Source of the DNA: Lacipirellula parvula | Lineage (GTDB): Bacteria; Planctomycetota; Planctomycetia; Pirellulales; Lacipirellulaceae | DNA: 64,000 nucleotides | Reading direction: 5' to 3' | NCBI RefSeq assembly: GCF_009177095.1 | Contig: NZ_AP021861.1 | Location: forward strand, 1,776,001 to 1,840,000 | Made by a program: the position numbers and the translations under genes | In this document: one piece after another, positions 18,545 to 27,142 of the stretch | Layout of the letters: the number at the start of each line of letters is the position of its first letter | Numbering within the stretch: the stretch's first letter is position 1 | The notes under the pieces: generated by a model | Databases searched by the model: none | What the model was told of the DNA's origin: nothing | What the model saw: the letters and a program-made list of their open reading frames with translations, nothing else

Positions 18545-20084
18545 CCAGCAGAAATCTATCGCTAAAGCCGCGTCAGACGCCGCCACCGTCTCTCAGAAGG
18601 CTACTGCGGCGATCGGCACCCAGTCAGCGGCGGTCGAGAAGCAAGCGTCTGCATGGGACAAGAACGTTGATGCGTTGTCGAAGGCCGGGAAGGCTCAGCA
18701 GCAGACGAACGCTTGGATGAACGACGTTGACGCCGCCGTGAAGGAGGCAACCGATTCAATCGAAGCCAAGTCAGCGGCAGAGCAGGCTGCCAAGGATAAG
18801 GCGGAGAAGCTTGCGAAAGCGAACATCGAATTGGTCGACAGTTCGGTGAAGGCCGCCAAGGGAGCGATGCAAATGGCCCGCGGCTTCGCGTTGCTCGCCG
18901 GCTCCGAAGATGAGAGCATCGCTGCCGCGGTGAAACATGTCTTCTTCATCCAAGGGCTGTTGGACGTCGCTGACGGTGCGGTCAAAGTTCAAAAAGCGCT
19001 CGCGAAAGCGTATGCCGCGTCGGCTGCTGCGGCAGCAGCGTCGGCGGGGGCGACTAGTAGCCTTACGGTTGCGGTCAACGCGTTGAATATGACGGTCGCG
19101 AAGAATCCGTACCTGATCGTCGGCGCAGTGGCCTTATGGGCGGTGGTTGAGGTTTACAACGCGCTGACGACGTCCACCTCCGAAGCCGCAGCGGCAGAGC
19201 AACGATATCAAGACGCGATCAGCAAGTCAGTTGCTGACCGGGAAGCATACATCGAACAGCTGCGCATCATGAACGATGCTCAGCTTGAGCGGATCGGCTA
19301 CCTCGATACCGCGGCGCAGAAAGAAGAGGCGCTGAACAAAGCCCGTGGTCAAAACACGGGGGCGATTACAACCGGCGCGATCGACACGGCCCGCAGCGGC
19401 CGCTTCGATCCGGCTGAGAACGTCGCGATGCTTGAGGAAGCCGTGGCGGCTGTCGAGCACGAGAAGGCGGTCACCAAAGTGTTGCTGGACCTTGAGAAGG
19501 ACCAAGCCGAGGTGGCCGCGAAGAAGATCGACGACCAAATTCAGTTGATCGAGCTTCGCGAGCGAGAGCTGAAGCAATCGAAGGACGCCCTCAAAGCGGA
19601 AGAGGAAAAGAGCCGAGCGATCCGCGCTCAAATCGGCGCCCTCAACGGCGGCGAACAGGCACGCCTACGCAAGCTGCTCGAAGCGGCGAACAACGGCGAC
19701 CTAACCCGGCAGCAGGCTTTGCAGCTGCAGAAGCTCGGCGGGCAAGCCGGGCAGGACATCGCCGCGGTGTTCCTTGCCAAGCTCGACCAAGGGCTCGGCG
19801 CACTTGCTCAGAAGACGCGCGCGAAGGTCACGGGCGAGGACCCGATGGCAGTAGCGCAAGCCGAGATGCAGCGGCGCCGGCAAGCCGAGATGCAGGCGAC
19901 CGGCGGAAAGCCTCCGGAGCAAGCAATATCTGATCTCCAGCAAATGCGTCAGGACATTGAGCTTGAAGCCGACAACGTGTCGCGTGCCCTTACGAAAACG
20001 TTACGCGAACTAGTTGAGCGGATTCAGCGGCTAGAAACCGAGGCGAGCCAGCAGAGGCGAGCTGCTCGGCAGAACGGCAAGTGA
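18447..20084 (+). CDS. Tail tape-measure-like coiled-coil protein
   Basis: 545 residues. ATG 18447 has GAGGA at the right spacing, which decides it over the in-frame start at 18372. The protein is Ala/Lys/Glu-rich and mostly helical, with a hydrophobic segment NPYLIVGAVALWAVVEVYNA near 220, preceded by SLTVAVNALNMTVAK. This resembles the NPIGLIV-type segment of phage tape-measure proteins. Coiled coil resumes at about 330-420. It is short for a tape measure, and no other tail gene is adjacent. It could serve a satellite phage or be another membrane-inserting structural protein. Confidence 0.55.
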   Translation: MSGPIVREGRIILGVELAMPKLNASPINSALADQQKSIAKAASDAATVSQKATAAIGTQSAAVEKQASAWDKNVDALSKAGKAQQQTNAWMNDVDAAVKEATDSIEAKSAAEQAAKDKAEKLAKANIELVDSSVKAAKGAMQMARGFALLAGSEDESIAAAVKHVFFIQGLLDVADGAVKVQKALAKAYAASAAAAAASAGATSSLTVAVNALNMTVAKNPYLIVGAVALWAVVEVYNALTTSTSEAAAAEQRYQDAISKSVADREAYIEQLRIMNDAQLERIGYLDTAAQKEEALNKARGQNTGAITTGAIDTARSGRFDPAENVAMLEEAVAAVEHEKAVTKVLLDLEKDQAEVAAKKIDDQIQLIELRERELKQSKDALKAEEEKSRAIRAQIGALNGGEQARLRKLLEAANNGDLTRQQALQLQKLGGQAGQDIAAVFLAKLDQGLGALAQKTRAKVTGEDPMAVAQAEMQRRRQAEMQATGGKPPEQAISDLQQMRQDIELEADNVSRALTKTLRELVERIQRLETEASQQRRAARQNGK

Positions 20085-20156
20085 TAACCGACGCCTAGTC
20101 GGAGTTCTTTGACAATTTGACCCGCTCCGCCGGCGTTGCGAACCGCGCGGAGCACC

Positions 20157-20456
20157 CTACGGGGCTGAATGAGTGTTGCGCCGAGTGTTGGCCTCGATGT
20201 CGACGAGCAGAGCGATCGCCTCGATCGTCGCCATCGACCAGAGGTAGGCGACCGTCGCCCCAGCCGCAATCAGGATTCCGGTAATCAAACGCGACAACGC
20301 GATAGCCGGCAAGCTCCCCAAGAAGCTCAGTGCACTGAACATCATGAGCAGGACCGCGGCGAGAGCCAAAGCGAAGCTAACGTTGGTTGCAATTCGCAGC
20401 CAGTAGAGCAGCTGCTCTACGCGATTGTGACGTGCACTGTATGAGGTCGACGACAT
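20157..20456 (-). CDS. Small two-helix membrane protein
   Basis: 99 residues. ATG 20456 is preceded by AGGAG at 8 bases; upstream in-frame ATGs at 20522 and 20510 are possible. Two strongly hydrophobic segments (NVSFALALAAVLLMMFSAL, IALSRLITGILIAAGATVAY) are followed by IEAIALLVDIEANTRR. This pattern is common in small bacterial inner-membrane proteins without known function. It opposes the preceding gene cluster and could be element cargo. Confidence 0.6.
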   Translation of the reverse strand: MSSTSYSARHNRVEQLLYWLRIATNVSFALALAAVLLMMFSALSFLGSLPAIALSRLITGILIAAGATVAYLWSMATIEAIALLVDIEANTRRNTHSAP

Positions 20457-20850
20457 GCGAGGGCTCCTGGCCGTAGTAATGGGAGATCGAATTGACTCCA
20501 ACTCCGCCATCTTACTTCCCATCCGAGCACTGAGAACGGGAGTCGCAGCGTTAATTTAGTCTTTCATGGACTGGAACTGTGTGATTGCTTGCCCTGCTTT
20601 AGAGCCTCCGTGTAAATGGCCGGTCCCGCCGCGCTGCGGTAATAGGGGCAGCAAACGTCACGCATCATCTGCAGCGAACCTGCTCCACGGGCGTCGGTTC
20701 CTGCGCGACGCTTCCACTGATTGAATAATCGGATATACTTTGCCCCGTCCGGAAATCGAGAGCTAGCCTGTGCTTGTCGTTGTGCGTTACACTTTCGTCG
20801 TTCTTAGTGGAGCGATCACCCCCCCCAAAAAAAATGACCGAGGTATTTGA
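20457..20850. other. Intergenic with a C8-A8 homopolymer tract
   Basis: About 390 bases without a convincing gene between divergent genes. At 20819-20834 eight C are followed by eight A, ending in an ATG at 20834 that is out of frame with the next gene. The tract lies about 17 bases upstream of its GTG start and could vary in length. Confidence 0.5.
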
Positions 20851-21339
20851 GTGGAACTCAGCGATCTTAAACGCCTCAGTAAGCACGAGGTGACGGACCT
20901 ACTGCGCGAACTAAGCTTTCGCGAGCGAGAAGTACTCAGACTACTTGGAGGCGTCTCCGACGGTTACGAATACACCCTCGATGAGGTTGCGCACATATTC
21001 GGTATTGATGCTGAATCAATTCAAACTATTGCGAATCGCGCCTGGGTGAAACTTCAGCAGGGGAGTTTATTAAGGGACTCTGTGACCGGCAGCATCGATG
21101 TTAGCACAGGGCGTGTTCAGGTCAGTGGTGTCGCTGTGATCGGAGAGGCGCGTTCAGATGGAGTCGAGGTAACTCTCGCCCTGCCGGAGTTTGCTGACGA
21201 TGAAGCAATCGTAGATACACTCGTGGATCTGTATCGCGCATTAAACGATATGCACGTCGCCGCTGGCGGGGGCGGACTGAAGGTCGACGAAGGGCAATCA
21301 CTCGCGGGCATGCTTTCCGTAGAGGGGGTGCCGCAATGA
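20851..21339 (+). CDS. Sigma-70 region-4-like protein with unknown C-terminal domain
   Basis: 162 residues from GTG 20851, with GAGG about 9 bases upstream. Residues 20-70 (LSFREREVLRLLGGVSDGY, then YTLDEVAHIFGIDAESIQTI) closely follow region 4 of group-1 sigma factors, including the helix-turn-helix that reads the -35 element. Region 2 is absent. The C-terminal 90 residues (VEVTLALPEFADDEAIVDTL, VDLYRALNDMHVAAGGGGLK) form a separate domain I cannot name. It may be an adaptor or regulator rather than a true sigma factor. Its stop overlaps the next ATG (ATGA), so the two genes are coupled. Confidence 0.7.
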   Translation: MELSDLKRLSKHEVTDLLRELSFREREVLRLLGGVSDGYEYTLDEVAHIFGIDAESIQTIANRAWVKLQQGSLLRDSVTGSIDVSTGRVQVSGVAVIGEARSDGVEVTLALPEFADDEAIVDTLVDLYRALNDMHVAAGGGGLKVDEGQSLAGMLSVEGVPQ

Positions 21340-21824
21340 GCAACGAGATCGAGGAAGGCAAGGAGTCCATCAAACTGACGCTGACCGAGCGGTCCCCCAC
21401 TCCGCGTCCAGGTGTTATCGAGACGATGCTTGAAGACCTGCGCCAGGCAATGCCAGGGATGCTGAGCGACCTTGGAGGAAGCGGCCGGATGTGGGCTCGT
21501 GGCAAGTCAGAGCAAGAAGTTGCTCGAGCAAAAGAGATTGTCAGTCAAGCTATTGAGCGAATCGGCAAGCTTTCGCTCGAAGAGCAAGACCAGATACATC
21601 GGCACGGCATAGAGCGAGAGAAGCACGACGCAGAGATGGAGCGAGCGAGGGTGGCGTGTTACCTCGAATCGCTTGATCGGGTCATTGCCATAGCGCAGCG
21701 ACTTACGGAGATGGGAGCAGAGGTCGATATACAGGCGCTCATTGCTGGCGTCTCCTCAGCCGGCGGCTGGGCAAAGATTGGGCAGATAGCCGCATCGCTA
21801 GAAGTGAAGCCGACTGATGAATAG
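21336..21824 (+). CDS. Unknown charged protein coupled to the sigma-4-like gene
   Basis: 162 residues. The ATG overlaps the stop of the preceding gene. Composition is strongly charged and helical (KSEQEVARAKEIVSQAIERI, EEQDQIHRHGIEREKHDAEM), ending in a region that could be membrane-associating or packed (IQALIAGVSSAGGWAKIGQI). No family recognised. Coupling suggests it works with, or controls, the region-4-like protein. Confidence 0.6.
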   Translation: MSNEIEEGKESIKLTLTERSPTPRPGVIETMLEDLRQAMPGMLSDLGGSGRMWARGKSEQEVARAKEIVSQAIERIGKLSLEEQDQIHRHGIEREKHDAEMERARVACYLESLDRVIAIAQRLTEMGAEVDIQALIAGVSSAGGWAKIGQIAASLEVKPTDE

Positions 21825-21949
21825 CGACGATCACGCCAACCAGTCCTATGTGGACTAAAACTGCCATCCGCAAAGTGAGCGGGGCCAACTGTTTCCGACC
21901 GAGCGCGGCGATCCACGTAGTAAGATCCGGTGCAACTTTTATCGACCGC

Positions 21950-23071
21950 TTAACGCCAGAGTTGCCGAGGAAGTGGCTCGCCCAAGTCAAAAGAATGAAA
22001 CATTTCTTTGGATACGTCGAAGACTAAGGCAAAGCGTGATTCGTCGTCGGTAATTTCATCGATCGTGCAGGTATGGTCGGATCTGTACGCTCCATCAGGG
22101 AAGCCGACCCCAACGGATGATTCCTTGTGGCAATACATTTGCAGTCCCGTGACGCCACCAGCGCCGACTGTCAGGCGCAGTAGCCCAGGGTGCGATACAT
22201 CACCTCGTTCGTAAAATTGCGATGCGGATTTAACGAATCTCAAAAGCCTGACTGCGAGATCCATTCCGCCAAGTCTGCGATCCGTCATCGCCGAGCGATA
22301 ATCGCGGAGTGCGAACAGATCTCCGACTCTTCCGCATGATGCTACTAAGACGTCGCTGACGTTTCCCATCTTCGTTTTATCGATGCCCATGTAACCATCC
22401 GGGCATCTTGCAGGGAAGGTATCGAATACACCGTAGCGGCAGGCCTCCAATTCGCAAATGCTTTCGTGGGGAAACTCGGGACAAATGTGAAACCAAAAGT
22501 ACGGAGATCCAGGCGTTTTAAATCGACTAGTAAAGCGTTCAATGCTGCGTGACAGCAGTTGCTCTCGCTTCGACTCTGGCGACTCACGGCGCTTTAAGAG
22601 GTGTGCAATTCTATCGAGATTTGCCAGTTCAAACCTGTCGCCTACGTCATTTGTCCTGATGTAAATATGAGTGGCATTCGTTATCGAGTGGGGCGCGGCG
22701 ATACTCTCATGGATTCTGGCTACAACAAATACCCGGCTCGGATCGGTGGGGTGCGCAATCACGGGACTAAGCTCGGGCGTGATCGGCGGATAGATCCGAT
22801 CACGGCAGATCTGTGTCAATCGCTCGGAAATGCCGGGCTTGCTGGCCATCCCCGGCTCGGCACCATCTGGTATGTTGGTCGTTTTGTCCGCGTGAACGCC
22901 GAACAGGATAATGCCGCCTCTAGTATTCGCTAGCGCAGCGACCACTTTCTCCACGTTTTGTGGTATCTCAAGCTTGTAGTCGAGTTGAGCGCCCTCTGGA
23001 ATTCCTGCCCGGCAGAACGCGTTGATATCGTCGTAAGTGATTAGCGATAGCTGCTTATTCCAAAGAGACAT
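21950..23071 (-). CDS. AlbA_2 (Schlafen-like) domain protein
   Basis: 373 residues from ATG 23071 (a TTG at 23083 is in frame). Residues 20-150 match the AlbA_2 fold: EGAQLDYKLEIPQNVEKVVA, LANTRGGIILFGVHAD, and the later pattern VFVVARIHESIAAPHSI then IYIRTNDVGDRFELA. The C-terminal 200 residues are not recognised. AlbA_2 proteins include nucleic-acid-binding regulators and Schlafen-type RNases and often occur in defence islands. It is the last gene of a leftward block with lower GC than its neighbours. Confidence 0.8.
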   Translation of the reverse strand: MSLWNKQLSLITYDDINAFCRAGIPEGAQLDYKLEIPQNVEKVVAALANTRGGIILFGVHADKTTNIPDGAEPGMASKPGISERLTQICRDRIYPPITPELSPVIAHPTDPSRVFVVARIHESIAAPHSITNATHIYIRTNDVGDRFELANLDRIAHLLKRRESPESKREQLLSRSIERFTSRFKTPGSPYFWFHICPEFPHESICELEACRYGVFDTFPARCPDGYMGIDKTKMGNVSDVLVASCGRVGDLFALRDYRSAMTDRRLGGMDLAVRLLRFVKSASQFYERGDVSHPGLLRLTVGAGGVTGLQMYCHKESSVGVGFPDGAYRSDHTCTIDEITDDESRFALVFDVSKEMFHSFDLGEPLPRQLWR

Positions 23072-23175
23072 ATTTGGTTGCAATAGGGACTAGCTGACGA
23101 GTCGGCAATTTGTGGTACAGAGCACGCCAGCTACGAAGTCTTGTGGGCTGCTCACTCACGTCTGATGCGGCTGAG

Positions 23176-23919
23176 TTAGTACGTAAAAACGGTGAATGGA
23201 TAGTGGGTCATTCTGCGCCCTGCTTGGATCTGCGGCTTCTGTTGTTTGTCTTTCTGAGCCACGACAGCGGCAGCCCCATTGAATGCGTCAAACGAACTTA
23301 AGACCCCGGTTTTTTTGTTATCGGCCCATGCCTCGCCTATGTCGATCAGCGCCTGCGAGAAGTATCCCCCGTTATTCGTTTCTCCTGCCGTCTGATTGAG
23401 GTCGCACGAATAAAAGTACACCGCACCCGCTGGGGCAGTGAGCACAGATATATCAAACACCTTCCGGCATCTATCGCGATTGGGTCCGAGAGCGGCCATT
23501 TTTGCATTTAGGGAGAGCCGAAATGCAGTTGCAGACTCTTCGGCTTCGATGAGAGTTACGTTTCGGCACGAGTCTGCAATGATCAACGATCTGGGATTTC
23601 CCGGATTTAGCTTCGAGACTGCCACTTCCTCGGTGTCATTAATGCAGAGACGCGTTTCGTCGACACCTTTACCTTTAGCGTGGTAACCGTGCCCCGAAAA
23701 AGTGACGAACGAATAGTCTTTCGTGCTCGCCGAATTGACCCACTTCAATAGTTCCTTTTCGGTTGGATGGCTGAGAATACAGATCTCGCTGGATTCCCAG
23801 GCGCCACCGATCGCAGACTCCAAGTACGCTTTGAATTTGACCACATCAGCTCTAGCGCCTGGAAGGTCGACGTGCCCTTTGAGCTTGGATGACTCAACTA
23901 AGATCGCTTGGCGACTCAA
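23176..23919 (-). CDS. Caspase-like cysteine protease (peptidase C14)
   Basis: 247 residues. The start is TTG 23919, supported by GGAGGTGA just upstream and by overlap with the TGA of the membrane-protein gene (TTGA). The catalytic pair is clear: His77 in FVTFSGHGYH and Cys118 in SLIIADSCRN, each at the end of a hydrophobic strand, with the N-terminal VDLPGARADVVKFKAYL typical of the family. Prokaryotic caspases cleave after basic residues and often trigger cell death in anti-phage systems. No sensor domain is fused here, so the neighbour encoded immediately upstream may regulate it. Confidence 0.9.
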   Translation of the reverse strand: MSRQAILVESSKLKGHVDLPGARADVVKFKAYLESAIGGAWESSEICILSHPTEKELLKWVNSASTKDYSFVTFSGHGYHAKGKGVDETRLCINDTEEVAVSKLNPGNPRSLIIADSCRNVTLIEAEESATAFRLSLNAKMAALGPNRDRCRKVFDISVLTAPAGAVYFYSCDLNQTAGETNNGGYFSQALIDIGEAWADNKKTGVLSSFDAFNGAAAVVAQKDKQQKPQIQAGRRMTHYPFTVFTY

Positions 23920-24395
23920 ACTTCACCTCCGGTGATCGCGTGAATACGACTCGTAACGAATTGTCTAAATGGAACTTTATACGCTTCTTGATTAAGTGGG
24001 TCGTGAAGCCACCATCGCTGATGCGATTTGATAAGCTCGTCGGGGTAGAGAATGTGCTTCATTTTGTCGAGATCGCCGTCGCAAAACTCCCAGCATTGCT
24101 CAAGCACGTTGAACACGTGACAGCAGTAGAATTCGTATCGCGTTGCGTCTTCGTCCCCGCGAGGCTTGCTAGGCCACTCATCGCAAAATGCCTGAGTCTC
24201 TAGAAATGGGTACGCGATCGCCCATTCCATGAGCCGCATATTGCCTTCACGCAATGCGCGTCGTTCATCGCCAGCAATCGTCCTCCTCGCGGTGACCCAC
24301 GCTACGATGGCAGATATGATGACGCCAGCGAGCGCTACAGTTAAATCTGCGCTGCTTCCCGATTCTGCTAACACGAAAAGTACCTGCGTTTCCAT
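23916..24395 (-). CDS. Membrane-anchored protein coupled to the caspase
   Basis: 159 residues from ATG 24395; the frame is open to 24527, but that part lacks protein character. One transmembrane helix at about 15-38 (SADLTVALAGVIISAIVAWV) is followed by a soluble helical domain rich in aromatic and Cys residues (AIAYPFLETQAFCDEW, YEFYCCHVFNVLEQCWEF, DPLNQEAYKVPFRQFV). Its stop overlaps the caspase start, so the two are translated together. It could be the caspase substrate, its sensor or a membrane effector; no function is established. Confidence 0.7.
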   Translation of the reverse strand: METQVLFVLAESGSSADLTVALAGVIISAIVAWVTARRTIAGDERRALREGNMRLMEWAIAYPFLETQAFCDEWPSKPRGDEDATRYEFYCCHVFNVLEQCWEFCDGDLDKMKHILYPDELIKSHQRWWLHDPLNQEAYKVPFRQFVTSRIHAITGGEV

Positions 24396-24611
24396 TTGAA
24401 GTTGGGTGGACGAGGTAAGGCTGCAAGTTGCGCGACGAGGCCGTAATCTTGACATCATCGCCGGCAATTCGCAAGCAGTCGTGGCAGGACTGGAACCAGC
24501 TGGCGCAAAGCGAGTGACCGTATCCACTTAGAAGAGGGGGCGGCTCACGTTGATGCGTGAGGCGGTGCAAATTACCCCGCATTCGCTGAAATCTGACGGC
24601 CGAGACGGTAG

Positions 24612-25517
24612 TTATTCAACTAGTCCGGCTGGCCTGGCTGCCGGCTTCGTGAGTTCCTGGACGTGAGCTGGAAACGCATCCCTGTACTCGGCGGTGATCT
24701 TGGAGACTTTGAACGAATGGCCTAGAGCTTCAACTTGTCGGCAAAGTATGTGTGCATCAGGGTGCGAATAGCGAAGCACCTGGCCCTCGCCGCTATCGAT
24801 CAGAAGGGCAAAGTGCGATTCGGGAAATATCTTAGCCAACCTCGCCAGCTGGCCACTCTCTGTATTGCCGCTACCGATCAGGTGCCATCGGTCGACCGCT
24901 CGTCCTTCGCGGGCAAAGTGATGCTCTACACCACCAATCACAAAACTACTCTCCGTAACTAGCTTGTTCGCACCGCGAAATGCGTCACTGCATGCAAAAT
25001 AGAGATCACGAAAATCGAGTGTGCTCCCTTCATCGGCGGCATCCCGGAGTCGCGGACTGATCGATGTATGCACGTACATAAGCGATACGTACATTCCGGC
25101 GCGCACCAGTGCTTCAATTGCTGGAACGAAATCTTGGTCGCCCGCAAGGAGCGTAACTGAATCCATGTTCCGATTGAGGGTGTGAGAAAGCATGTCGACA
25201 GCGAGCTTTACGTCGACCTGCTTCTGTTGCTGCTTTCTGCCGCTCGTGAGAACGCCTTCGGCGACATGCACGCCTGGCAGGCGCTTCGTCGCAGCGATAC
25301 ATTCGCGGTACTCCTCGCCGCGGTGTGTGGCTTTGTCGTCAGGCGGGCAGTCATAATAGAACGTCTTGAAGTACCTCTCGGAGATATGCTCGCAATCCCA
25401 GCCGAAGTGCTCTATTCCGAAAAAGTCTTTTGCGAACTGATTGATTCGCTCGCGCAGATATCCACCGTCAATAAAGAGGTAGTTTCGGTCCTTTCGATCA
25501 AATCCATGACGTCCCAT
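24612..25517 (-). CDS. NYN domain (LabA/PIN-like) predicted RNase
   Basis: 301 residues from ATG 25517; a further 102 upstream codons in frame are basic and unlike protein. Acidic residues of the PIN-like site are in place: Asp17 (NYLFIDGGY), Asp102 and Asp108 (VDVKLAVDML), Asp127 and Asp129 (VTLLAGDQDFVPAIEAL). The C-terminal 110 residues, with a second hydrophobic alpha/beta pattern (FALLIDSGEGQVLRYSHPDA), are unassigned. NYN proteins are mostly RNases in RNA metabolism or defence. It lies upstream of the membrane/caspase pair in the same direction. Confidence 0.85.
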   Translation of the reverse strand: MGRHGFDRKDRNYLFIDGGYLRERINQFAKDFFGIEHFGWDCEHISERYFKTFYYDCPPDDKATHRGEEYRECIAATKRLPGVHVAEGVLTSGRKQQQKQVDVKLAVDMLSHTLNRNMDSVTLLAGDQDFVPAIEALVRAGMYVSLMYVHTSISPRLRDAADEGSTLDFRDLYFACSDAFRGANKLVTESSFVIGGVEHHFAREGRAVDRWHLIGSGNTESGQLARLAKIFPESHFALLIDSGEGQVLRYSHPDAHILCRQVEALGHSFKVSKITAEYRDAFPAHVQELTKPAARPAGLVE

Positions 25518-25653
25518 AACGCCCAATCTCGCCCCTTCGCATGCGGATTGCAAGCTTTTCGGAGAATCGGTCGCACAGAATGGAACGTGACGCGTTGCGA
25601 GCAGCAGGCGTGACCGCTGAGTTGGATTCCGCAGACGGCTGCGAGATAAGCTA

Positions 25654-26010
25654 TTAGGACGCGTGGGCGATTCGCCCCTCTGCGTGCGCCATCGCCTGCT
25701 CAAAATTCTGCTGCAGCAGCGTGAATGCTTCCAAGTCGCCGCCGTGGTCCGGGTGGGCCTCCATGGCGAGCGATCGGTAAGCGGCGAGCACGTCTTCGGG
25801 TGTCGCGTCTGCGTGGAGCCCAAGTGCCTCGAAACTGTTCGGAACGTAGTGGCAAGGTGATCCCGTCTTCAGGACCGGCTCAACTCCGGGAACGTCCGTC
25901 TCTGGCTCAGTTGCGATCCGGTAGCGCCGAAGAATGCCATTGAGCATCACCAGCGATGCGAAGGCAATCGCGGCTACGATCGTCAGCTGCAGCGGGTCTA
26001 GGCCTAGCAT
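25654..26010 (-). CDS. Membrane-anchored J-domain protein
   Basis: 118 residues. ATG 26010 has GGAGAA upstream. A transmembrane helix at about 7-26 (LQLTIVAAIAFASLVMLNGI) precedes a C-terminal J domain: FEALGLHADATPEDVLAAYR, the diagnostic HPD at 86-88 (EAHPDHGGD), and the last helix. J domains stimulate Hsp70 ATPase, so this protein could recruit DnaK to the membrane. It has no zinc or substrate-binding domain of DnaJ. First gene of the leftward block. Confidence 0.85.
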   Translation of the reverse strand: MLGLDPLQLTIVAAIAFASLVMLNGILRRYRIATEPETDVPGVEPVLKTGSPCHYVPNSFEALGLHADATPEDVLAAYRSLAMEAHPDHGGDLEAFTLLQQNFEQAMAHAEGRIAHAS

Positions 26011-26168
26011 CGCGTTCTCCGGGTGTGTGTACGGTTCGAACAATGCAATGGCTGTGCCACCTGGCGATCTTGCTTTTCGCTCGCGCAACGTCCATACTGT
26101 CCCTTGTCAGCTAACCGCTGACCGGCCGTGGAAAGCCGTAGCAAGGACAATTCGATGATTGGTACATC

Positions 26169-26286
26169 AGACCGTAGGCCCGGTAGTGTGGGCACGCGTA
26201 GTAGCTTTGATCCGCGTAGGCGGGGAGCGAAGACGTGTGCGGGTGACTTGCTCACCTTTCCAACCGCATTACCGGGCCTACGGTCT
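26169..26286. repeat. 17-bp inverted repeat enclosing 84 bases, candidate structured RNA
   Basis: Bases 26169-26185 (AGACCGTAGGCCCGGTA) are the exact reverse complement of 26270-26286. The right arm is followed by TTTT. Inside lies a smaller hairpin, GGTGA-CTTGC-TCACC, at about 26242-26256. The structure sits between the divergent J-domain gene and the gene at 26398. It could be a small RNA, a leader structure or a protein-binding inverted repeat. Confidence 0.55.
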
Positions 26287-26397
26287 TTTCGCGTCGTCAT
26301 CGGGTTGTCAGAGTCGCCTCAGTCCAAGGGGCGAACGCCCCGCTGGGGCGGCTTCTTTTCGCGACGATCCGAGCGGCGCCATGGAAGGATTCAAGCC

Positions 26398-26973
26398 ATG
26401 CAGGTCTCGGAAACTATCGTTCTCGAATTGAAGGATGGCCGCGCAACCGTTTCGACCGCCGATCTGATGCGGATTATCGAGATGCCATCCGGCAGGGTCG
26501 TCGGTGATCTCGCCGAGATGGAAGAGACTTCAATGGAAGTCACGTCGGACGACGACCGCAAGCGATTTGGGCCATGGCGGATCGCAGTCGACTACCACCT
26601 CCTTAGCATCCTGGAGCGCTCCCAGGTAACGCTGCACCAACTCGCCGTTCCGCCGATTCCGAAGGGTCACTGCCACTACTGCGGCGCATGGGGGCACAAG
26701 GAAAAGGGGAAGCGTAAGTACAGCTGCGGCACCATCAGCAAGAGAGACAAGAAACTCGGCTACTGGCGCAAGGGCGAGCAGACGATCGAGTGTCGCACCG
26801 GCGAGCTAGAGCGGCTGCACATCATGGTGCAGAAGTCAGAGTTGCTGCGGAAGGTGCTAACGGACGCTGGCGTGGTGATCGACAATCCGGAGTACTGGTG
26901 GCTGATCGACGGTCGCCCGGATGACAGCCAGTTCACGACGATGCCGCACGGACGGTATGCGGAGAGTGCGTGA
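26398..26973 (+). CDS. Unknown protein with zinc-finger-like cysteines
   Basis: 191 residues. ATG 26398 is about 11 bases after GGAAGGA. The frame is open from 26128, but the inverted repeat lies in that extension. A CHYCGAWGHKEKGKRKYSCG segment at about 90-110 may bind zinc through Cys and His. The end reads DNPEYWWLIDGRPDDSQF. No family recognised; its place beside the inverted repeat suggests DNA or RNA binding. Confidence 0.55.
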   Translation: MQVSETIVLELKDGRATVSTADLMRIIEMPSGRVVGDLAEMEETSMEVTSDDDRKRFGPWRIAVDYHLLSILERSQVTLHQLAVPPIPKGHCHYCGAWGHKEKGKRKYSCGTISKRDKKLGYWRKGEQTIECRTGELERLHIMVQKSELLRKVLTDAGVVIDNPEYWWLIDGRPDDSQFTTMPHGRYAESA

Positions 26974-27142
26974 CGATCGCCGCATTCCCGCCGCGGGCAG
27001 GCGGCGGCTGTTTTATGTCGCCATTGAATTTGTTGTTGCGTGGCAACGACTTAAAGGCGATCGGCGACTCTAAAACGGCGATCTTGTCGCCACCCCTCCG
27101 CAGGAGCAGTAACCCTGAAGGCTATGTGGACGTGTAGACAAA

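Noticed and set aside
20665..20886. Minus-strand 73-codon frame across the homopolymer tract
   Set aside because: No ribosome binding site and no protein pattern; it reads through the C8-A8 run and into the start of the sigma-4-like gene.
24440..24530. tRNA-like T-arm on the minus strand (GCTGGTTCCAGTCCTGCC) upstream of the membrane-protein gene
   Set aside because: No matching acceptor, D-arm or clean anticodon stem could be assembled, and the T-stem has a mismatch. At most a decayed tRNA remnant.
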